64,000 bases of DNA from Pontederia crassipes. Taxonomy: Eukaryota > Streptophyta > Magnoliopsida > Commelinales > Pontederiaceae. The position numbers and the translations under genes are program-made. The notes below the pieces were generated by a model that saw nothing but the letters and a program-made list of their open reading frames with translations, was not told where the DNA came from and made no database searches. The DNA is taken from assembly GCA_030549335.1 (NCBI GenBank), contig CM060183.1, forward strand, positions 30,765,052-30,829,051. Direction: 5' to 3'. Of this stretch, positions 45,301 through 58,361 are shown in pieces. How positions within the stretch are numbered: the first letter of the stretch is position 1; every line of letters begins with the position of its first letter.

Positions 45301-47834
45301 AATTATTATCATTCAATAAATTACATCTAAGTTGGCATAGTTTAAACTGGAAAAAAGTAGATCTCCTTAAAATTATTGTATTGCTTCTGGGTAAACTTGA
45401 TAATAGGGGATCAAATGCATACCCTGATATCCCGAGCTCCATGTGGACTGCTACCAATCTTAGGTCTAAATGCATTAGGATTACGTTCAAGAGTAGCTTC
45501 AACTGCCTCTTGCCGAGCAGCTTCATTCTCGACATTGTTGTAGCAGTTTGTGCAGTTGCAACCATCACAGTGAACGCCAGAAGCAAAGCACTCACAGTAC
45601 CTAGAATACATACTGTGAGTAAGGACATCCAATAGCTAAATCACAATGTACAAAAGCAGGCATTTAACTTAAATTTGTGGAGTGCAGAAGGATATGTAAC
45701 GTAGATTAAGAGACACTGATTCATGAAGCATCTCCTTAGAAAAATGAGGTGAATGCAAGAATTTCCACCATGTGGCAGATGCATAGTTCATGTTCATGTT
45801 CATGTTGGCACAACATTTTGAAAGAAGAAATCACCACTGAAGCTAATAAAAGTGATTATCTCAGCCACATAATCTTACTATTATCTCAGCAACATAATCT
45901 TACTATTTACTTTCAATAATGATTGTCTAAATTATAATCCATCAAATTGCAGTGGAAAGTGGTTGGGACTTGGAACAACGGTTGCTTCTTGTATAGATGA
46001 TCAAGGATTCAAGTCCCAGTAGGTATGCTAGAACTCAATATTTTAGGGGGGTATCTTACTTTGCTTCTAGTTTGATTTTTAATTCGTGCCAGGCTGTGTA
46101 CCTCCTTTAGAACAACAACAACAACAACAACAACAAAGCCTTATCCCACTAGGTGGGGTCGGCTACATGGATCATACGACGTCATTCCTTCGTTGATCCA
46201 TGTTCATGAGATTCGACAGGGTTTTACGCTGGCTGTCGGGGCCTAACACAACCCTCCTCCTTTATCCGGGCTTGGGACCGGCTATAAAACATAGGCGGAG
46301 TTTGTACCTCCTTTAGAACACTGAAAATAAATTGCAAGGGGCACAACAAGCTAGTTATGGTGAATATTAAACTAAATACTTCAAAAGAAATTCTGAAGAC
46401 AAATAAAAGAGAAATCTGATATGAATTTGCATTTTCAATTTTCTAAAAAGCATGACTTTTTAAAAAAAAAATTATAAGAACACTCACTTATGAATCTCAC
46501 TAAGGCATTAACTAGAAGAATTATATAAGATAGCACACCAAGATTATTCCATAACTCACTATACTCAAGTAGCCAGTTCCTTCAACAAAAAAGAGACAGT
46601 TTGGACCAAATTTATCATGTGATAAGATATAATTTGACATACAGCTTCAGGCATTTGGAATTTTTGCAGTTGCAGTTCTTTTTCCTTGTCGGTGTGCTTT
46701 CTTTCACTTCATACAACTGTCGTGACCGTGACTTGGGGAACTGTGGCTTGCTGGATGAATGAAAAAGAAAAAGTCAGCTGACAATTCTTTCATTAGAAAA
46801 ACTCCTATTTCATCCCTAATTCTTTGACAATTTGCATCTGCAGGTGGAAATTCTGTACACAAACTTTTCTGCAAATGACTGTATAAGACACTAATGGGAT
46901 TCGAATCTAGTAAACATTCAAGACCAATATAGTATCAGCATACAAAGTAAATGAAATGTTTTTATGTTTACACACGAGTAGCAACTTTCATTCTGTTTTC
47001 TGAGATTGGTCCACCTACTAGGTAAGAAAGGCCCTTTAACGTATGATCCAAATCTTAACGTAAAGATATTGCATTGAAGGTTATGCATGCTCATTAATAG
47101 TTGAGCACGAATCCCAAAGGACAAAAGTAATTAACCACGTTTTAAAAACTTTCCATTTGCGTAAACTAGTGTTATTGAACTCAGAGCTTCGCCATCTAGA
47201 ATGAATCCCATTTCACAAAGTTGGACATATTAAGAAGCGATTGGACAACTATATCCATGAATTTTAGATTTCCCTGAATATAACAAACAGAGAAGATAAT
47301 CGAAGTGTAGACAGCACAGTTCATTCTGCTATATATACTATTAATTTTCATAATTTGGAGAACATGAAAAAAAACGAAATTTGAAAATTGAAAAAAGAAC
47401 GTATGATTCATAATTTAAAAGAAGAAAAAATGCATTTGAAAAATATAGAACGGAGTCACACAATTTTCAAAGTGCAGAAGAATTAAGCACTGAAGGAGAA
47501 AAGAATTTCACAAACGCTAACCTAAATGTTGAACGGAGAAGGAGAAAAAACAAGAGATATATTGGTTGAAAGGAGTAGGACGATTAGATAAATCCTCGAT
47601 AAAATAGAATTACGCAGATAGCAGAGTCGACGCCCAAGAAGTGGATGGCAAGGGCGCCGGCGCGAGGGGCTGCTGTTGTTGATATGGTGGTTGCTCCAGG
47701 GCCGCCGAGACCACTGGAGGAGGGGCAGCTCCTGAACAGGTGGTAGACGTGAAATCGAACTGACGAACAAGCTTCTTCGGAGGAAAATCCACCGGCGCCG
47801 ATGGTATAGGTTGCTGAACTCCGCCTTGCTCCAT
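39325..47834 (-). CDS. TCX5: CPP (tesmin/TSO1-like CXC) transcription factor, TCX5/6-like
   Basis: Eight exons, GT-AG, phases consistent: 47834-47614, 46750-46643, 45600-45423, 45181-44825, 44605-44493, 44378-44284, 40148-39749, 39542-39325; about 562 aa. Start MEQGG leads to [12 protein letters not shown], typical of the TCX5/6 group. CXC domain 1 spans residues 98-132 ([19 protein letters not shown]), the linker [10 protein letters not shown] about 149-158, and CXC domain 2 183-217 ([19 protein letters not shown]). These cysteine-rich domains bind TTYRAA-type DNA. Conserved [19 protein letters not shown] and [14 protein letters not shown] blocks follow. Plant TCX5/6 act in DREAM-like repressor complexes controlling cell-cycle and methylation genes. 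Oddity: exon 7 needs one T removed from a T5 run (39888-39892, near residue 443) to stay in frame; as written it stops about 13 codons later. Intron 6 is 4.1 kb and full of retroelement pieces. Confidence 0.93.
40348..40513 (+). mobile_element. Au-like SINE in CPP intron 6
   Basis: Flanked by a 16-bp direct duplication TCTAGAAAGAAGCAAG (40332-40347 and 40514-40529). It ends CCACCTAGTGGGATAAG and TTTGTTATTGTTGTTGTCG. Its 5' half (GATCTATTGGTGAATAATATACC) differs from the standard Au head at 46115-46302 but matches 38855-39022. Confidence 0.9.
40673..41010 (-). repeat. SINE copy with inserted Au fragment and 139-bp tandem duplication
   Basis: The sequence from TACAAAGGGAGGTCCATGAACC is present twice, at 40734-40872 and 40873-41010, almost identical. 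On the minus strand it reads like the SINE at 29880-30036 (CATGGACCTCCCTTTGTA end, a GTTTCAAATCTCATC box B-like site). An Au 3' fragment (about 40690-40733, CCACCTAGTGGGATAAGGC) interrupts it, flanked by direct ACAAAGGGAGGTCCATG copies. Confidence 0.75.
41280..41960. other. intron sequence with protein-like, partly duplicated pieces
   Basis: A plus-strand frame (41283-41603) is open and hydrophobic at both ends but unrecognised. On the minus strand, 41960-41830 reads [12 protein letters not shown] and [16 protein letters not shown], and 41770-41700 reads [16 protein letters not shown], so that piece is duplicated around a CT-rich run. It may be a captured gene fragment or transposon; no family is assigned. 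Confidence 0.3.
42675..42842 (+). mobile_element. Au SINE in CPP intron 6
   Basis: Flanked by direct TTCTGATCCTTGGTTT (42659-42674 and 42843-42858). The body GCCGGTCCCAAGCCCGG, GACAGCCAGCG, TAGTGGGATAAGGC and the TTG repeat tail are Au SINE signatures. Near full length, starting a little inside the copy at 46115-46302. Confidence 0.92.
42860..43490 (+). pseudogene. LINE 3' fragment with reverse-transcriptase zinc-binding motif
   Basis: Near 43410-43465 the plus strand reads [18 protein letters not shown], the C-x2-C...H-x5-C zinc-binding motif that ends plant L1-type LINE polyproteins. Upstream sequence contains an internal duplication: ATCACACCTCAAGC and the preceding GGTTGGAAATC-like text occur twice (about 43126-43205 and 43255-43360). 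Frames are broken. It sits in intron 6 of the CPP gene, antisense to it. Confidence 0.7.
43490..44280. other. CPP intron 6, remaining part
   Basis: No gene or element is recognised; AT-rich with a short local repeat AATGTATGTTAGGGAT near 44117 and 44147. Confidence 0.5.
45955..46096 (+). mobile_element. probable tRNA-derived SINE in CPP intron 2
   Basis: A box A-like AGTGGTTGGGACTTGG is followed 40 bp later by a box B-like AAGGATTCAAGTCCC, the tRNA-type polymerase III promoter layout, then a GTAGGTATGC...TTAATTCGTGCC tail. Target duplication was not resolved. The Au SINE at 46115 is inserted at its 3' side. Confidence 0.6.
46115..46302 (-). mobile_element. Au SINE in CPP intron 2, probably full length
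   Basis: Flanked by an 18-bp duplication TGTACCTCCTTTAGAACA (46097-46114 and 46303-46320). On the minus strand it starts ACTCCGCCTATGTTTTATAGCC and ends GGGATAAGGCTTTG(TTG)n, the complete Au SINE plan. It is in the same orientation as the CPP gene, about 340 bp beyond exon 2. Confidence 0.93.
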
Positions 47835-48185
47835 CCAAACCCTTTCGAATCGGGGACTCGTAACGTATCCAACCAGACAAACCAAAACTTCCAAAAATTC
47901 TCACAAAAGATTCCTCTGAGTACAACGAAAGCCGCAGTCACCTCCTCCCATACATCACGAATTGGCGACAACCACTAGATCGGGAAGCCGCTAAGCCTAA
48001 CGGCCGACGAAGCCGCAGCCGGAGGTAAAACCTCTTCCGGCGGTATCCCCCGGAGTTCTTCTCCAGAATATCTCAATAAGAACGCTGAGATCCGGCTCGA
48101 CAAAGACGGCAGGCGGCGGCCGGAGGGAAAGGAGGGATTCTTATTCCGAGGGGTGCGGGAAATTTGAGTAGGAGGGCAGAGAGAG

Positions 48186-48189
<4 letters not shown>

Positions 48190-48216
<27 letters not shown>
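48190..48216. repeat. GA/CT microsatellite upstream of the CPP gene
   Basis: A pure AG run of about 13 repeats lies 356 bp upstream of the CPP start codon; on the gene strand it is a CT run, a common feature of plant promoters and 5' UTRs. Confidence 0.85.
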
Positions 48217-49437
48217 GACGGGAGCGAATGCCTTTCTCTCTCCCTCTCTGGTTTTTGAAATCAAATTAAATTATTTTACCTTTGCCCCAAAAAAGGTTAA
48301 ACTATTTCACGGTGGATTATGTGGGGAAAAGGATCCAACGGCCTTGAAATGTTCATTTGATCCTACGGCAGCAATTCATACTCTTTGGGATATCGTCCAT
48401 ATCTACCGTCCGATGAGGCTCGATTCCGCTCAAGTCTTAACGAGTTTGCGCATATCGACGCCGCACTGATGGCAAATCCTTAAGCGGATCGGGCGGTTTA
48501 GATTTGAGGAAATCTTAGAAGTATTCAACCAAAAAAGAGACAAAATACATACACAAAATTTACAATAAGACTAATCATCCTGGACGGTCGAAATTTCAGG
48601 GAAGAGATTTTATTTTTGAATTTGTAGTCCCCTCTTTTTCACGACTTTTTTCATACTTGTCGAATTTGAAACAAAAAAGATTCAGTTCCCTTTTCATTAT
48701 TATTATTATTATGCTCATTAGTAGTGAATCGATTTTTTATCCTATAATAATTATTATCTTGTCAGTATCTGCATTTTGTTTCTTAATGATCCGACGAGAC
48801 AAATTCACTTTTGAATATTATGAATTAATGATGAAATTATTAAATAAGAATATAAGGAATGTGTTGTCTTGAACAAAAAAAAACAACATTAAACATAAAC
48901 CCATTTTAGTTAAAACTCTAAACATTAATTTAAAGGATTATTTTCTTAAATCGCTCGTGAACTATGAATTTATAATGTTTCTAAATTTTATCGTGATTTT
49001 TATTTTAATCCTTTCGTCTTATTTTATTAATTTTTTATTATTTTCAGTTCTTATACTTATAAAAAGATTAAAATGATCCCCTACGAACTACCATCTATTT
49101 TAATATTTTAAAAAAATAATATAATAATAAAAATATAAAAACTAAAAACATTAAAAGAAGTTGATCTTTGAAATTACTTGACTTGTCAAAATATTTTATT
49201 TTATTTCAAATATAAAAAAGATAACATTTTGTGGAAGTGCATTTTAATTTTTTCATAAATAAAAAAATAAAAATGGAAACTTTAATAGAATCAGATGGGA
49301 GAAAAAAACCGCCATAAAATTTAGGATATCATATGGTAAATAGTTCAGGATTAGATACGAAAAATCGTTATAATTGATGAGAAGTTTTAAAAAATAAGCT
49401 TAATTTAAATTCATTAAATGTAGCAAATCGTTGAGAA

Positions 49438-49463
49438 AATACAACAACAATAAAAGAGCCTTA
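49438..49463 (-). mobile_element. 26-bp Au SINE tail fragment, present in copy 1 only
   Basis: The insert reads ACAACAACAATAAAAGAGCC plus flanks and is bounded by the 10-bp duplication TCGTTGAGAA (49428-49437, 49464-49473). The homologous site in copy 2 (56734-56743, CCATTGAGAA) has a single uninterrupted copy, so the insertion is directly visible. Confidence 0.8.
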
Positions 49464-51329
49464 TCGTTGAGAAGATAAATTTGTCTAATTTTCAATTTGA
49501 TGCAGCATTGAATTAAAAAGAATGTAGATTTAATTATGAACGAGCAACAGACTTGTGTTAATTTATTTGACAAAGAAATATTTATTACTGGTTTTAATGG
49601 CCTCGGTTTATGAAACTCAGTTTGTACAGCATGGTTGATATAAGGTGCATATTGGAGTAATATGTAGGACCCAGGGTTCATCATAAATTCGACACATGTA
49701 TTGGAGTAACATGTAGGACACATGGGTTCATCAGTTTGTACATATTTTTTTTTCACTCCTGCAATTATTCGATTTCATTTTCTTTGCCTCCATGGTCTCC
49801 ATAACCATGTTTTCTATGTCTTAAATTTGAACCTAATTGTAAGTTGTAACCATAGTTGAACTCTTATATAGTCAAGTGCTTCAACAATGAGGACGACAAA
49901 GTCATCCGTCCCTTATAAGGGATAATAGGGATTCCCTGTGGGGGCTTGGAGCGGAGCTTCGAAACTTAGACGATTTTAAGATTTTTGTTCTCCATATAAA
50001 CTCGATAATGGCTGCGTTATTTTATATCATTGTAATTGAGATTTAAAATCATTATTATTGCATAATAAAAAAGTCGCCGCCGCTTGAGGATGGAGCTTAA
50101 TTTAGAGTAAATCCCGTATATTATTCTGTGATTGTGCGATATTTCTCTTTTCATAACATCTAATTGAGATTTAAAATTAATCATTTGTCAAAGAAAAGAA
50201 AAAAAATCTTCTGACATTATTCAACCCTTTGTTAAATGTAATTGGCATGGCAACTGTGTAATGTCAAATGGCGTGACGATTGAAGATTATCAATAGGCAT
50301 GAGATATAAAAAATTTATATATTGATATTTACTTATTTAGACTAACGTGAAACTTAGTTCTAACTGCATCTCAATATATATATTCTTCTTTTATTTTCAT
50401 TCTCCTCCTATGCGTGACATAATAATCTTACTCCCTATCTTATATTTTCTATGCCCTTTTGATTCCCAAGCTAACATAATAAAGTATTGTCCTCCTTTTT
50501 TAACCAAATACTAATTTCTTTGAAAAATTAATCATTGTGGGAACAAAAAAATTGAAAATATTGTGTTTGTGGTCTATAGAAGAATAGTCTTCCTCCTGTT
50601 GAATTAAGAACATTTAATCTAAGAAAAAAAAATAAAGCTAAAGAGTCCTATTAGTTTTTCTTGAATTTTTTCTTATCTCTATTTTTTCCCTTTTGCCTCA
50701 CTTACCTCGCCCCACTATTTTTTCTATATTTATGCAATTTACCTTTGTACTCTTATGCACAAGAAAAAAGTCTACATGCCTATTGGAGGAAGAGCTTTTG
50801 CGGATGGTATAGGACTAAGGGAGAAAACTTATCACCACTTGATAAAATATAAACTTATCACTACTTAAATAAAATAATAATGTTAAATGTATATATCTAA
50901 CATATAAATTATTTAATTATGATAATATAAAATTGAACATTTTTTTAAAGATAAATCAAATATTACATATTCAAATTATCTTTGATAATTTGACCTCAAG
51001 CCCAATTAAGATTTTTAGAAAAACTTAAAATATTAGGTTGAGAAAATTAAACTTTACAAAAGTAATTAAAATATTGAATAAAAATAATAAATGAGCGTGT
51101 ATAATGTAACATGTATATAATTTTTGTAAAAAAAGATAAAGTATACGGTAAAAACTTATAAACATCCACTTCAAATAATATTTATTAGGTCTCTTATTAT
51201 TATTGATAGAACTACACTATGTAATCAAACTCTTGAAAATAATTGCAACAAAGAAGTTGGATGCATGGTTCAAAGGACAAATCTCCTAAAGAAATGCAAC
51301 ACACCAAATCGGTTTGGGTTATTATCTGA

Positions 51330-52290
51330 TTCTTCAAATAATATTTATTAGGTCTCTTCTATCGAATTTACAAAATTTGAGTTATTATCTGATTCTTTTT
51401 TAATGAGTCTAAGAGAATAAAGAAGGAGCTAGCAACGAAGAAGGAGAGGACAGAGAGAGAGAGAAGAGGACATAAGGAAATCCAGTGGAGAGAAGAAGAG
51501 AAGATGATGTCTAAAAACTTGCTGATTTCATTGAAGCCTATGTTTGCCTAAACTTTAATTTCTTTTGTGATGTAATTGTGTTAATGTTGTGGTTTTAAAT
51601 TCTCTATTGTCGTACCTCTAAAACTTCTCTACTTTTGTTGGACTGCAATTTCCTTAATTGTTTTTAATCTTATCGAAAAATCTATTTAATTGTTATCATT
51701 CTGTCTCATTCGAGAGAAGGGACATGTTATTCCTTCTTGCAATATTTCATTAGTATAATTGCTATCAATTACAAGTAGCTGAAAAGCTCATTTGATAACT
51801 ATTGTGAGGCGATAGTCCATAATAGTGATTAGTTGATTCATTTTGATAGTTCAAATTAGGATTGAAGGCTGTCACTTTGATGATCAAGAGATCGACTTTT
51901 TTCTGCTTAGAATGAGAGATCAACTAAACAATCATTTTTAATCCATCTATTAACGACCTATCCCTTTTAAATTTAAAGAGAGATCGGCGAGTTAGGGTGA
52001 GAGTAGTTGATTCACATTATAAGGATCGAGAGATCATTCACCTCATGACGGAGAATTAAAACCAATAGCATTAACAAATTTACAAAGGAATCCTCTCTTC
52101 TAAATTATAGTTTTCTTCGTTAATTACTCTTTTATTCTACTCTTGTCTTTTGAATTTTCGTGACAACATTTGAGATATAAATAGGTTAACATTCGATCTA
52201 AATGAGCGCGGTTACAACACTTGTGGTTTTTACTTGACCTATACACTTGGTCGGTGTGAGAAATTACATCTTCTAAAGTTCACGTCACCC
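51330..52290. other. segment present in duplication copy 1 only
   Basis: Copy 2 has different sequence at this place (61115-61480). The segment contains GAGAGAAGAGGA-rich text, CTTTTGTGATGTAATTGTG and, near its end, GGTTACAACACTTGTGG and CTATACACTTGGTCGG, which recall the 3' part of some plant gypsy LTRs. No LTR partner or ends were found, so it stays unassigned. Confidence 0.35.
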
Positions 52291-54344
52291 CTTTAAGCTA
52301 AATAGCAATTTTTTGCTAGGAGACTCACTGCATTGCCTAAGTGGACAACCTTTTATCATATATCCTTATTTATGGGTTCAAATTCCAACTTTCACATATG
52401 AGCACTTCTTGATGTATTATCCAGAACCCCAAAATATAGTAAGTAATGTAAGGATCAAATGAAGATCACACTACATTCTCAATTCTTCCCACAACCTCAT
52501 CAAGGATAGGACATTACATGGAATGCTTCTTATGAAGTCCCGGACAAGCACTACAAATAAACTTTTATAGACCACAAGTGAAGGTAAAAGGGAGGGGAAG
52601 GAGGATGCACTAATTAGCTGACAAAATGCGCAAGACCCAAGTGTGACTGTGGATTAGGGTTTCAAATTTTCAAAATTATATAGAAGCTCCTTACTTGCAA
52701 AGCATATTATGTCTATTCTAAATGAGTTCAACTCCCTTTTGGATTAATCTTGTGCTTTACAAAAATGATCATTGTCATCATTGGAATAATACTAACTCTT
52801 TTAGGAATTCAGTATGTGTTGGCATCATATTATGAATGCCATCGTTGATATTAAAGATGGCATCAGAAAATTAATTGATTGTGATGAGGCTACTTCTATT
52901 TTTAATGACTGTTGTTTTTATTTGTATGCCAATTAATTATATGTCCACTTTTGTTAATGTGAAACCCATTGGAATATATTAGGTTGAAAGTTATTTTTAC
53001 TATTGATCAATGTTGCAATCACACTATTTTAAAATGATTAATTTGGTTACTAATTTTACTTGTATCTTCAATATTTTTCAACCTATCCACACATATGACA
53101 ATATCTAGATTTAAATGGTAGACATGTGTTACATCACATAAATTAACTTTGTTTATAATTTCGTTTCTGGAGTCCCTTCTGCCTTATACATTGGATGACA
53201 TTCCTAGAGAGCTATTTGGAATATCATAATATCCCAAAAATGCATATATTCTCGTGGAAATTGATGCATTTAAAATTTTCTATTAAGATTGCATAGTAAG
53301 ATTATGTTGCTACCTTTCCACCATCTCTTTTCTCAGTAAAAGATTATTATTTATTCATAAAAATTTCAAAGCAATCATCTTACCAAATACAAAAGAGGCC
53401 CAAATCAGGGTTTTTTTTCTTAAAAATGCATCTCTACCATTAGAGCTAGCAAAATTCACCAAAAAAATCACATTGCAATTTAACTCATGATAACAATGTT
53501 GGATGACAGTTGGAAACATCTTTTTAAGTCTCATATATTACGGATGATATTCTTGAACTTCCATTAGTAGGGGACACTACCTTAATGTGATGGGCACAAG
53601 AATATCGAGTTCCTATGAATATGTGTGTGTGTGCGCGAGCGTCACGCGCATATAATATGACCCCTTCTGTACATAGAGATTTATTCCTTGTAACAAAGCC
53701 CATGCCTCTAGTTCTAGCATTGATCGGGAACATGTCTGGGAGTTAGCAAAGAGAACATTGTGTGAAGAAGAAATTTATCTTCATCCATCCTATGTGACCA
53801 TGTAAAAGACCTATCCGAGTTAAGTTTAAAACAAGAGTGAAGAGTAGCTCCAATCGTATTCGAATTGAGCCTTGGGGGCAAGGAGCCTTAGTCCTACCAG
53901 AACCCTTTCTAGCACCACATTTGAACGAAAGTGTGTATCATTCTACAAATTCCAAATATCTCAAAGATAAAATGCAAACAAGGATAGAACGATAGATTTT
54001 TGTCTAATGATCCATTTTTTACACCCTCACAAACCTAGCTACATGAGTCCCAAGTGTCGAGATGCTAAAAAGTGATATTTAACTTGTTCTAAATGATGGA
54101 CTGAAGGATGATTGAATAATGGAAGAATAGATGAACATCTATTCCATTGCACGATCAAAGTATTAATAAAACCATTAAAACAAAGCACATGAGTATGCTG
54201 TGTAGGAGTTTTTAGAGGAATAAATTGATTTTGAGGGGCAAAAAAATCTACTAGCTTGCTTCCCGAACAGAGATAGATCACACTTGCATACACCATTTCT
54301 TAATCTTGCTTTCTCTTTGTGTTGTCAAATATGCAAGACAAACT

Positions 54345-54455
<111 letters not shown>

Positions 54456-54719
54456 TCCTTTTTTTCTAAGTGCGTGGTTTTTGTTGAATTCTAAATATTT
54501 TTTTATATCAAATTACACTATCGTTTTGTTAATAGAGGGTCCTAGATTCCTAATGGCTGAGTACTTAAAAGTGCATTTTGTTATCAATTTTGTATTTGCA
54601 GGTGAAGTATTTGCATCATATGAAATGATATCCATATTAGCTTATGTTGAACAAGTGCATGAAACTTTATAGTGATTGTGTTAGAAATAATCACATTGAG
54701 GCAGCACCCCATTGATATA

Positions 54720-55779
54720 GGTTCAATTTGAGCCCCTCCTCCTTCCCTCTTGTATTAAACTTTTACTCAAAGGATCCTTCACAAGTATGAGAGATCCCGG
54801 AGAGGGGAATTCATCTTATGACTACTAATGGAAATCTTATTATTTTAGAAATTTTACCATACGAGGTGGACAATTCGTTGTATAGTGAGTCATGGGATTG
54901 TCATAGATCAGTGCATGGAAGCAACTTAAACATGAATCTAATTTCATTAACATGGTGAATATCGTACAACGCCCAGCCAAACACTCATGCAAAACATATG
55001 AATGTATATCCCTTCTTTTGCTAACTTTAAGGTTGTGTTTGGCGATCGGACTAGCTACCTTTTTTTTGTTAATGCAACATTTTTTTTTGTTTTTCTTGTT
55101 TTTTTTCTCTCTCACATATTTCTCTTATAAAATATTTTTTAATAAATATAAAATATTTATAATAAAGGATTAATATAACAGTATTTATTACTTATTATTT
55201 CATCAAAAAATATTAACATTTCATTAAATATAATTAATTTAAAAAATTATTTTTATATTTAAATAATATTGTTTTAACAAAAAAATTTCATAAAATATTT
55301 CTCATTTTTAATTTTATTTTTATTTATAATAAAATTATGCTTTATATTTACAATAAGCAACCAATTCAAAATTCATCAAAGAGTTCCTTATGTTCTACCT
55401 CGATATGTGGTGAACTTTTTTTGGCAAACTTCAAATTGTGGCCTCAAGCAAGATCTTCAATCGAACCTCCTATACATTTTGCAGTCACATATATCCAATT
55501 CTTTTATCAACAGATAAGCTTATCTTTTTGTTTTAAAAAATGATCTCATCTTTTTTACTTTAAAGTTGTTCTATATTTTTTTAAAAAAAACTCTAGTTAA
55601 AAAAGACTTTTTCATGAATAAAAGAAACTAAAATACCAAGAAACTAAGCAATGTGAGGTGTAAAAAAGTGAGTTTAACAAAAAGATAAGTAATTAATATT
55701 AACTTTACTTATAGTTAAAAAAATGGAAAAAAGCCTCAAAATTTCTTCCTTTTTTGTAAATATTCTCTTCTTTACAACG
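54720..55779. other. spacer between the duplication copies
   Basis: AT-rich, with runs of T and A; no gene recognised. Confidence 0.5.
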
Positions 55780-56916
55780 GATCAGACGGTTTAGATTCGA
55801 GGAAATCTTAAAAGTATTCAACGCGTGCAAAAAGGAAACAAAATGCATTCGGAGAATTTACAATAAGGCACGCTAAAAGATCTCCCCAAACACGTGGACA
55901 GTTGAGATTTTATTTTCGAATTTGTAGTCGCCTCTTTTTCGCTTAGTCTTTTCATATTTGTCGAATTTGAAACAAAAAAATATTCAGTTCCCTTTTTATT
56001 ATTATTATGCTCATTATTAGTTAGTCGATTTTTTTATCATACAATAATTATTATCATGTTAGTATCTGTGTTCTATTTCTTCATGATCGGATGAGACAAA
56101 TTCACTTTTGAATATTATGAATTAATGATGAAATTATTAAATAAGAATATAAGGAATGTGCTGCCTTGAAAAAAAAAGTAACATTAAACGTAAACCCATT
56201 TTAGTTAAAACTGTGAACATTAATTTTAAGAATTATTTCCTTAAATCGTTCGTGAACTATAAATTTATCGTATAATGTTTCTAAATTTTATTGTGATTTT
56301 CACTTTAGTCCTTTCATCTTATTTTATTATTATTTAATTATTTTCAGTTTTTTATATTTATAAAAAGATTAAATGATCTCCTACGAACTACCATCTATTT
56401 TAATATTTAAGAAGAATAATATAATAATAAAAAATATATAAACTAAAAACATTAAAAGAAGGTGATCTTTGGAATTACTTGACTTGTCAAAATATTTTAT
56501 TTTATTTTAAACATAAAAAAGATAACATTTCTTGGAAGGCAATTTAATTTTGTCATAAATACAAAAAAATAAAAATAGAAACTTTAATAGAATCAGATGG
56601 GAGAAAAAAATCACAATAAAATTTAGGACATCATACGGTAAAGTCATAGTTCAGGATTAAATACAAAAAAAATGCTATAATTGATGAGAGGTTTTAAAAA
56701 ATAAGCTTAGTTTAAATTCATTAAATGTAGCAAACCATTGAGAAGATAAATTTGTCTAATTTTCAATTTGATGCATCATTGAATTAAAAAGAATGTAGAT
56801 TTAATTATGAACGAGCAACATACTTGTGTTAATTGATTCGACAGAGAAATATTTATTACTGGTTTTAATAACCTCCGTTTATGAAACTTCAATTTGGACA
56901 ACATGGTTGATATAAG

Positions 56917-57640
56917 GGAAAAATTACACCAAATGCCCTCCAACTTTCAAGTTTGCTTAGCGATGCCCTCCAACTTCACTAACAGCGATATTCTCTATCT
57001 TTTAACTCATTTCACCCGATGCCCTACCTGAGATAGACGGTCTTTCGATCGCGGAGCTGACATGGCGCACACATGGCATAGATATCACACTGACATGTCA
57101 TTTTCTTTTCTCTCTATGCTGACGTAGCAATATTAAAAAATAAAAAAATTAATTAAAAAAATAAAAAAATGTCACCTCATGCGCAGGGCTCCCCCTTCGA
57201 TCTCGTCGGAGGCAGAGGTGCCCCCCCCCCCCCCTCTGCGACCTCGCCCGCGCGATGGTGATGAGAGGGGGGGGGGGGGGGGTTTGGCCGTCGCCGGTGA
57301 GGTTGCAGAGGGGGGGCGAGGCCCCCTCTCGTGCGACAGTGAGGAGAGGGGGGCCCTTTGCGACCTCGCCGGCACCGGAGGTGGGGGAGCCTCGCGCGTG
57401 AGCTGGCATTTTATTTTTTAATATCACCACATCAACGTAGAGAGAAAAGAAAATGTCCTGTCAGCGCGATATCTGTGTCGTGCGCCACGTCAGCATCGCG
57501 ACCGAAAGACTGACTATCTCAAATAAAGAGGACATCGGGTGAAATAAGTTAAAGATAAATGACATCACCGTTATAAAGTGGAGTTGGAGGACATCACTGA
57601 GCAAACTTAAAAATTGGAGGACATTTGGTATAATTTTTTC
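56917..57640. mobile_element. Mutator-like foldback element with GC-rich cargo
   Basis: Long terminal inverted repeats: the left arm begins GGAAAAATTACACCAAATG, and the reverse complement of the right end begins GAAAAAATTATACCAAATG; similarity continues for roughly 250 bp through CCCTCCAACTT, TTTCACCCGATG and the GACATGGCGCA-type text. A 10-bp direct duplication TTGATATAAG flanks it (56907-56916, 57641-57650), near the 9-10 bp typical of Mutator-like elements. Copy 1 has the unoccupied site at 49635-49644. The centre (57170-57420) is GC-rich with long C and G runs and CGACCTCGCC motifs. No transposase. Confidence 0.92.
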
Positions 57641-58300
57641 TTGATATAAGGTGCATATTATATAACATGTAGGACCCAGGGGTTCATGATAAATTCGACC
57701 ATTATCATTTCTTTGCCTTCATGGTCTCCATAACCATGTTCTTCTATGTCTTGAATTTGAACCTAATTGTAAGGTATAACCGTAGGGTTTGGGGGCGGAG
57801 CCTTGAAACTTAGACGATTTTAGGATTTTTGTTCTCCATATAAACTCGATAATGACTGAGTTATTTTATATCATTGTAATCATCATTAATCTATAACAAA
57901 AAAGTCGCCGTCGCCCGAGGATGGAGCTTGATTTAGAGTAAATCTCGTATATTCTTTTGTGATTGTGCGATCTCTCTCTTTTCGTATTATCTAATTGAGA
58001 TGTAAAATTAATCATTTGTCAAAGAGAAAAAAAATCTTATGACATTATTCAACACTTTGTAAAATGTAATCGGCATAGCAACTGTGTAATGTCAAACGGC
58101 GTGGCGATTGAAGATTATCAATAGGCGTGATAACAAGATCATTATTGAATCAATTCATATTTTTTTCTTCAATTAGAATTTGCAACTGTGAAATAATAAA
58201 ATAAAAAACAATGAAATGCTGATGGAAAAAGAATATAAAAATTTTATATATTGATATTTACTTATTTAGACTAATGTGAAACTTAGTTCTAACTACATCT

Positions 58301-58305
<5 letters not shown>

Positions 58306-58360
<55 letters not shown>
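58306..58360. repeat. AT then GA compound microsatellite
   Basis: A TA run (about 58304-58342) passes into a GA run (to 58360), directly beside the left end of the next element. Confidence 0.9.

Positions 58361-58361
<1 letters not shown>

Noticed and set aside
57149-57430. Pro/Gly/Arg-rich frames on both strands
   Set aside because: Low-complexity translation of C and G runs in the heart of a foldback element.
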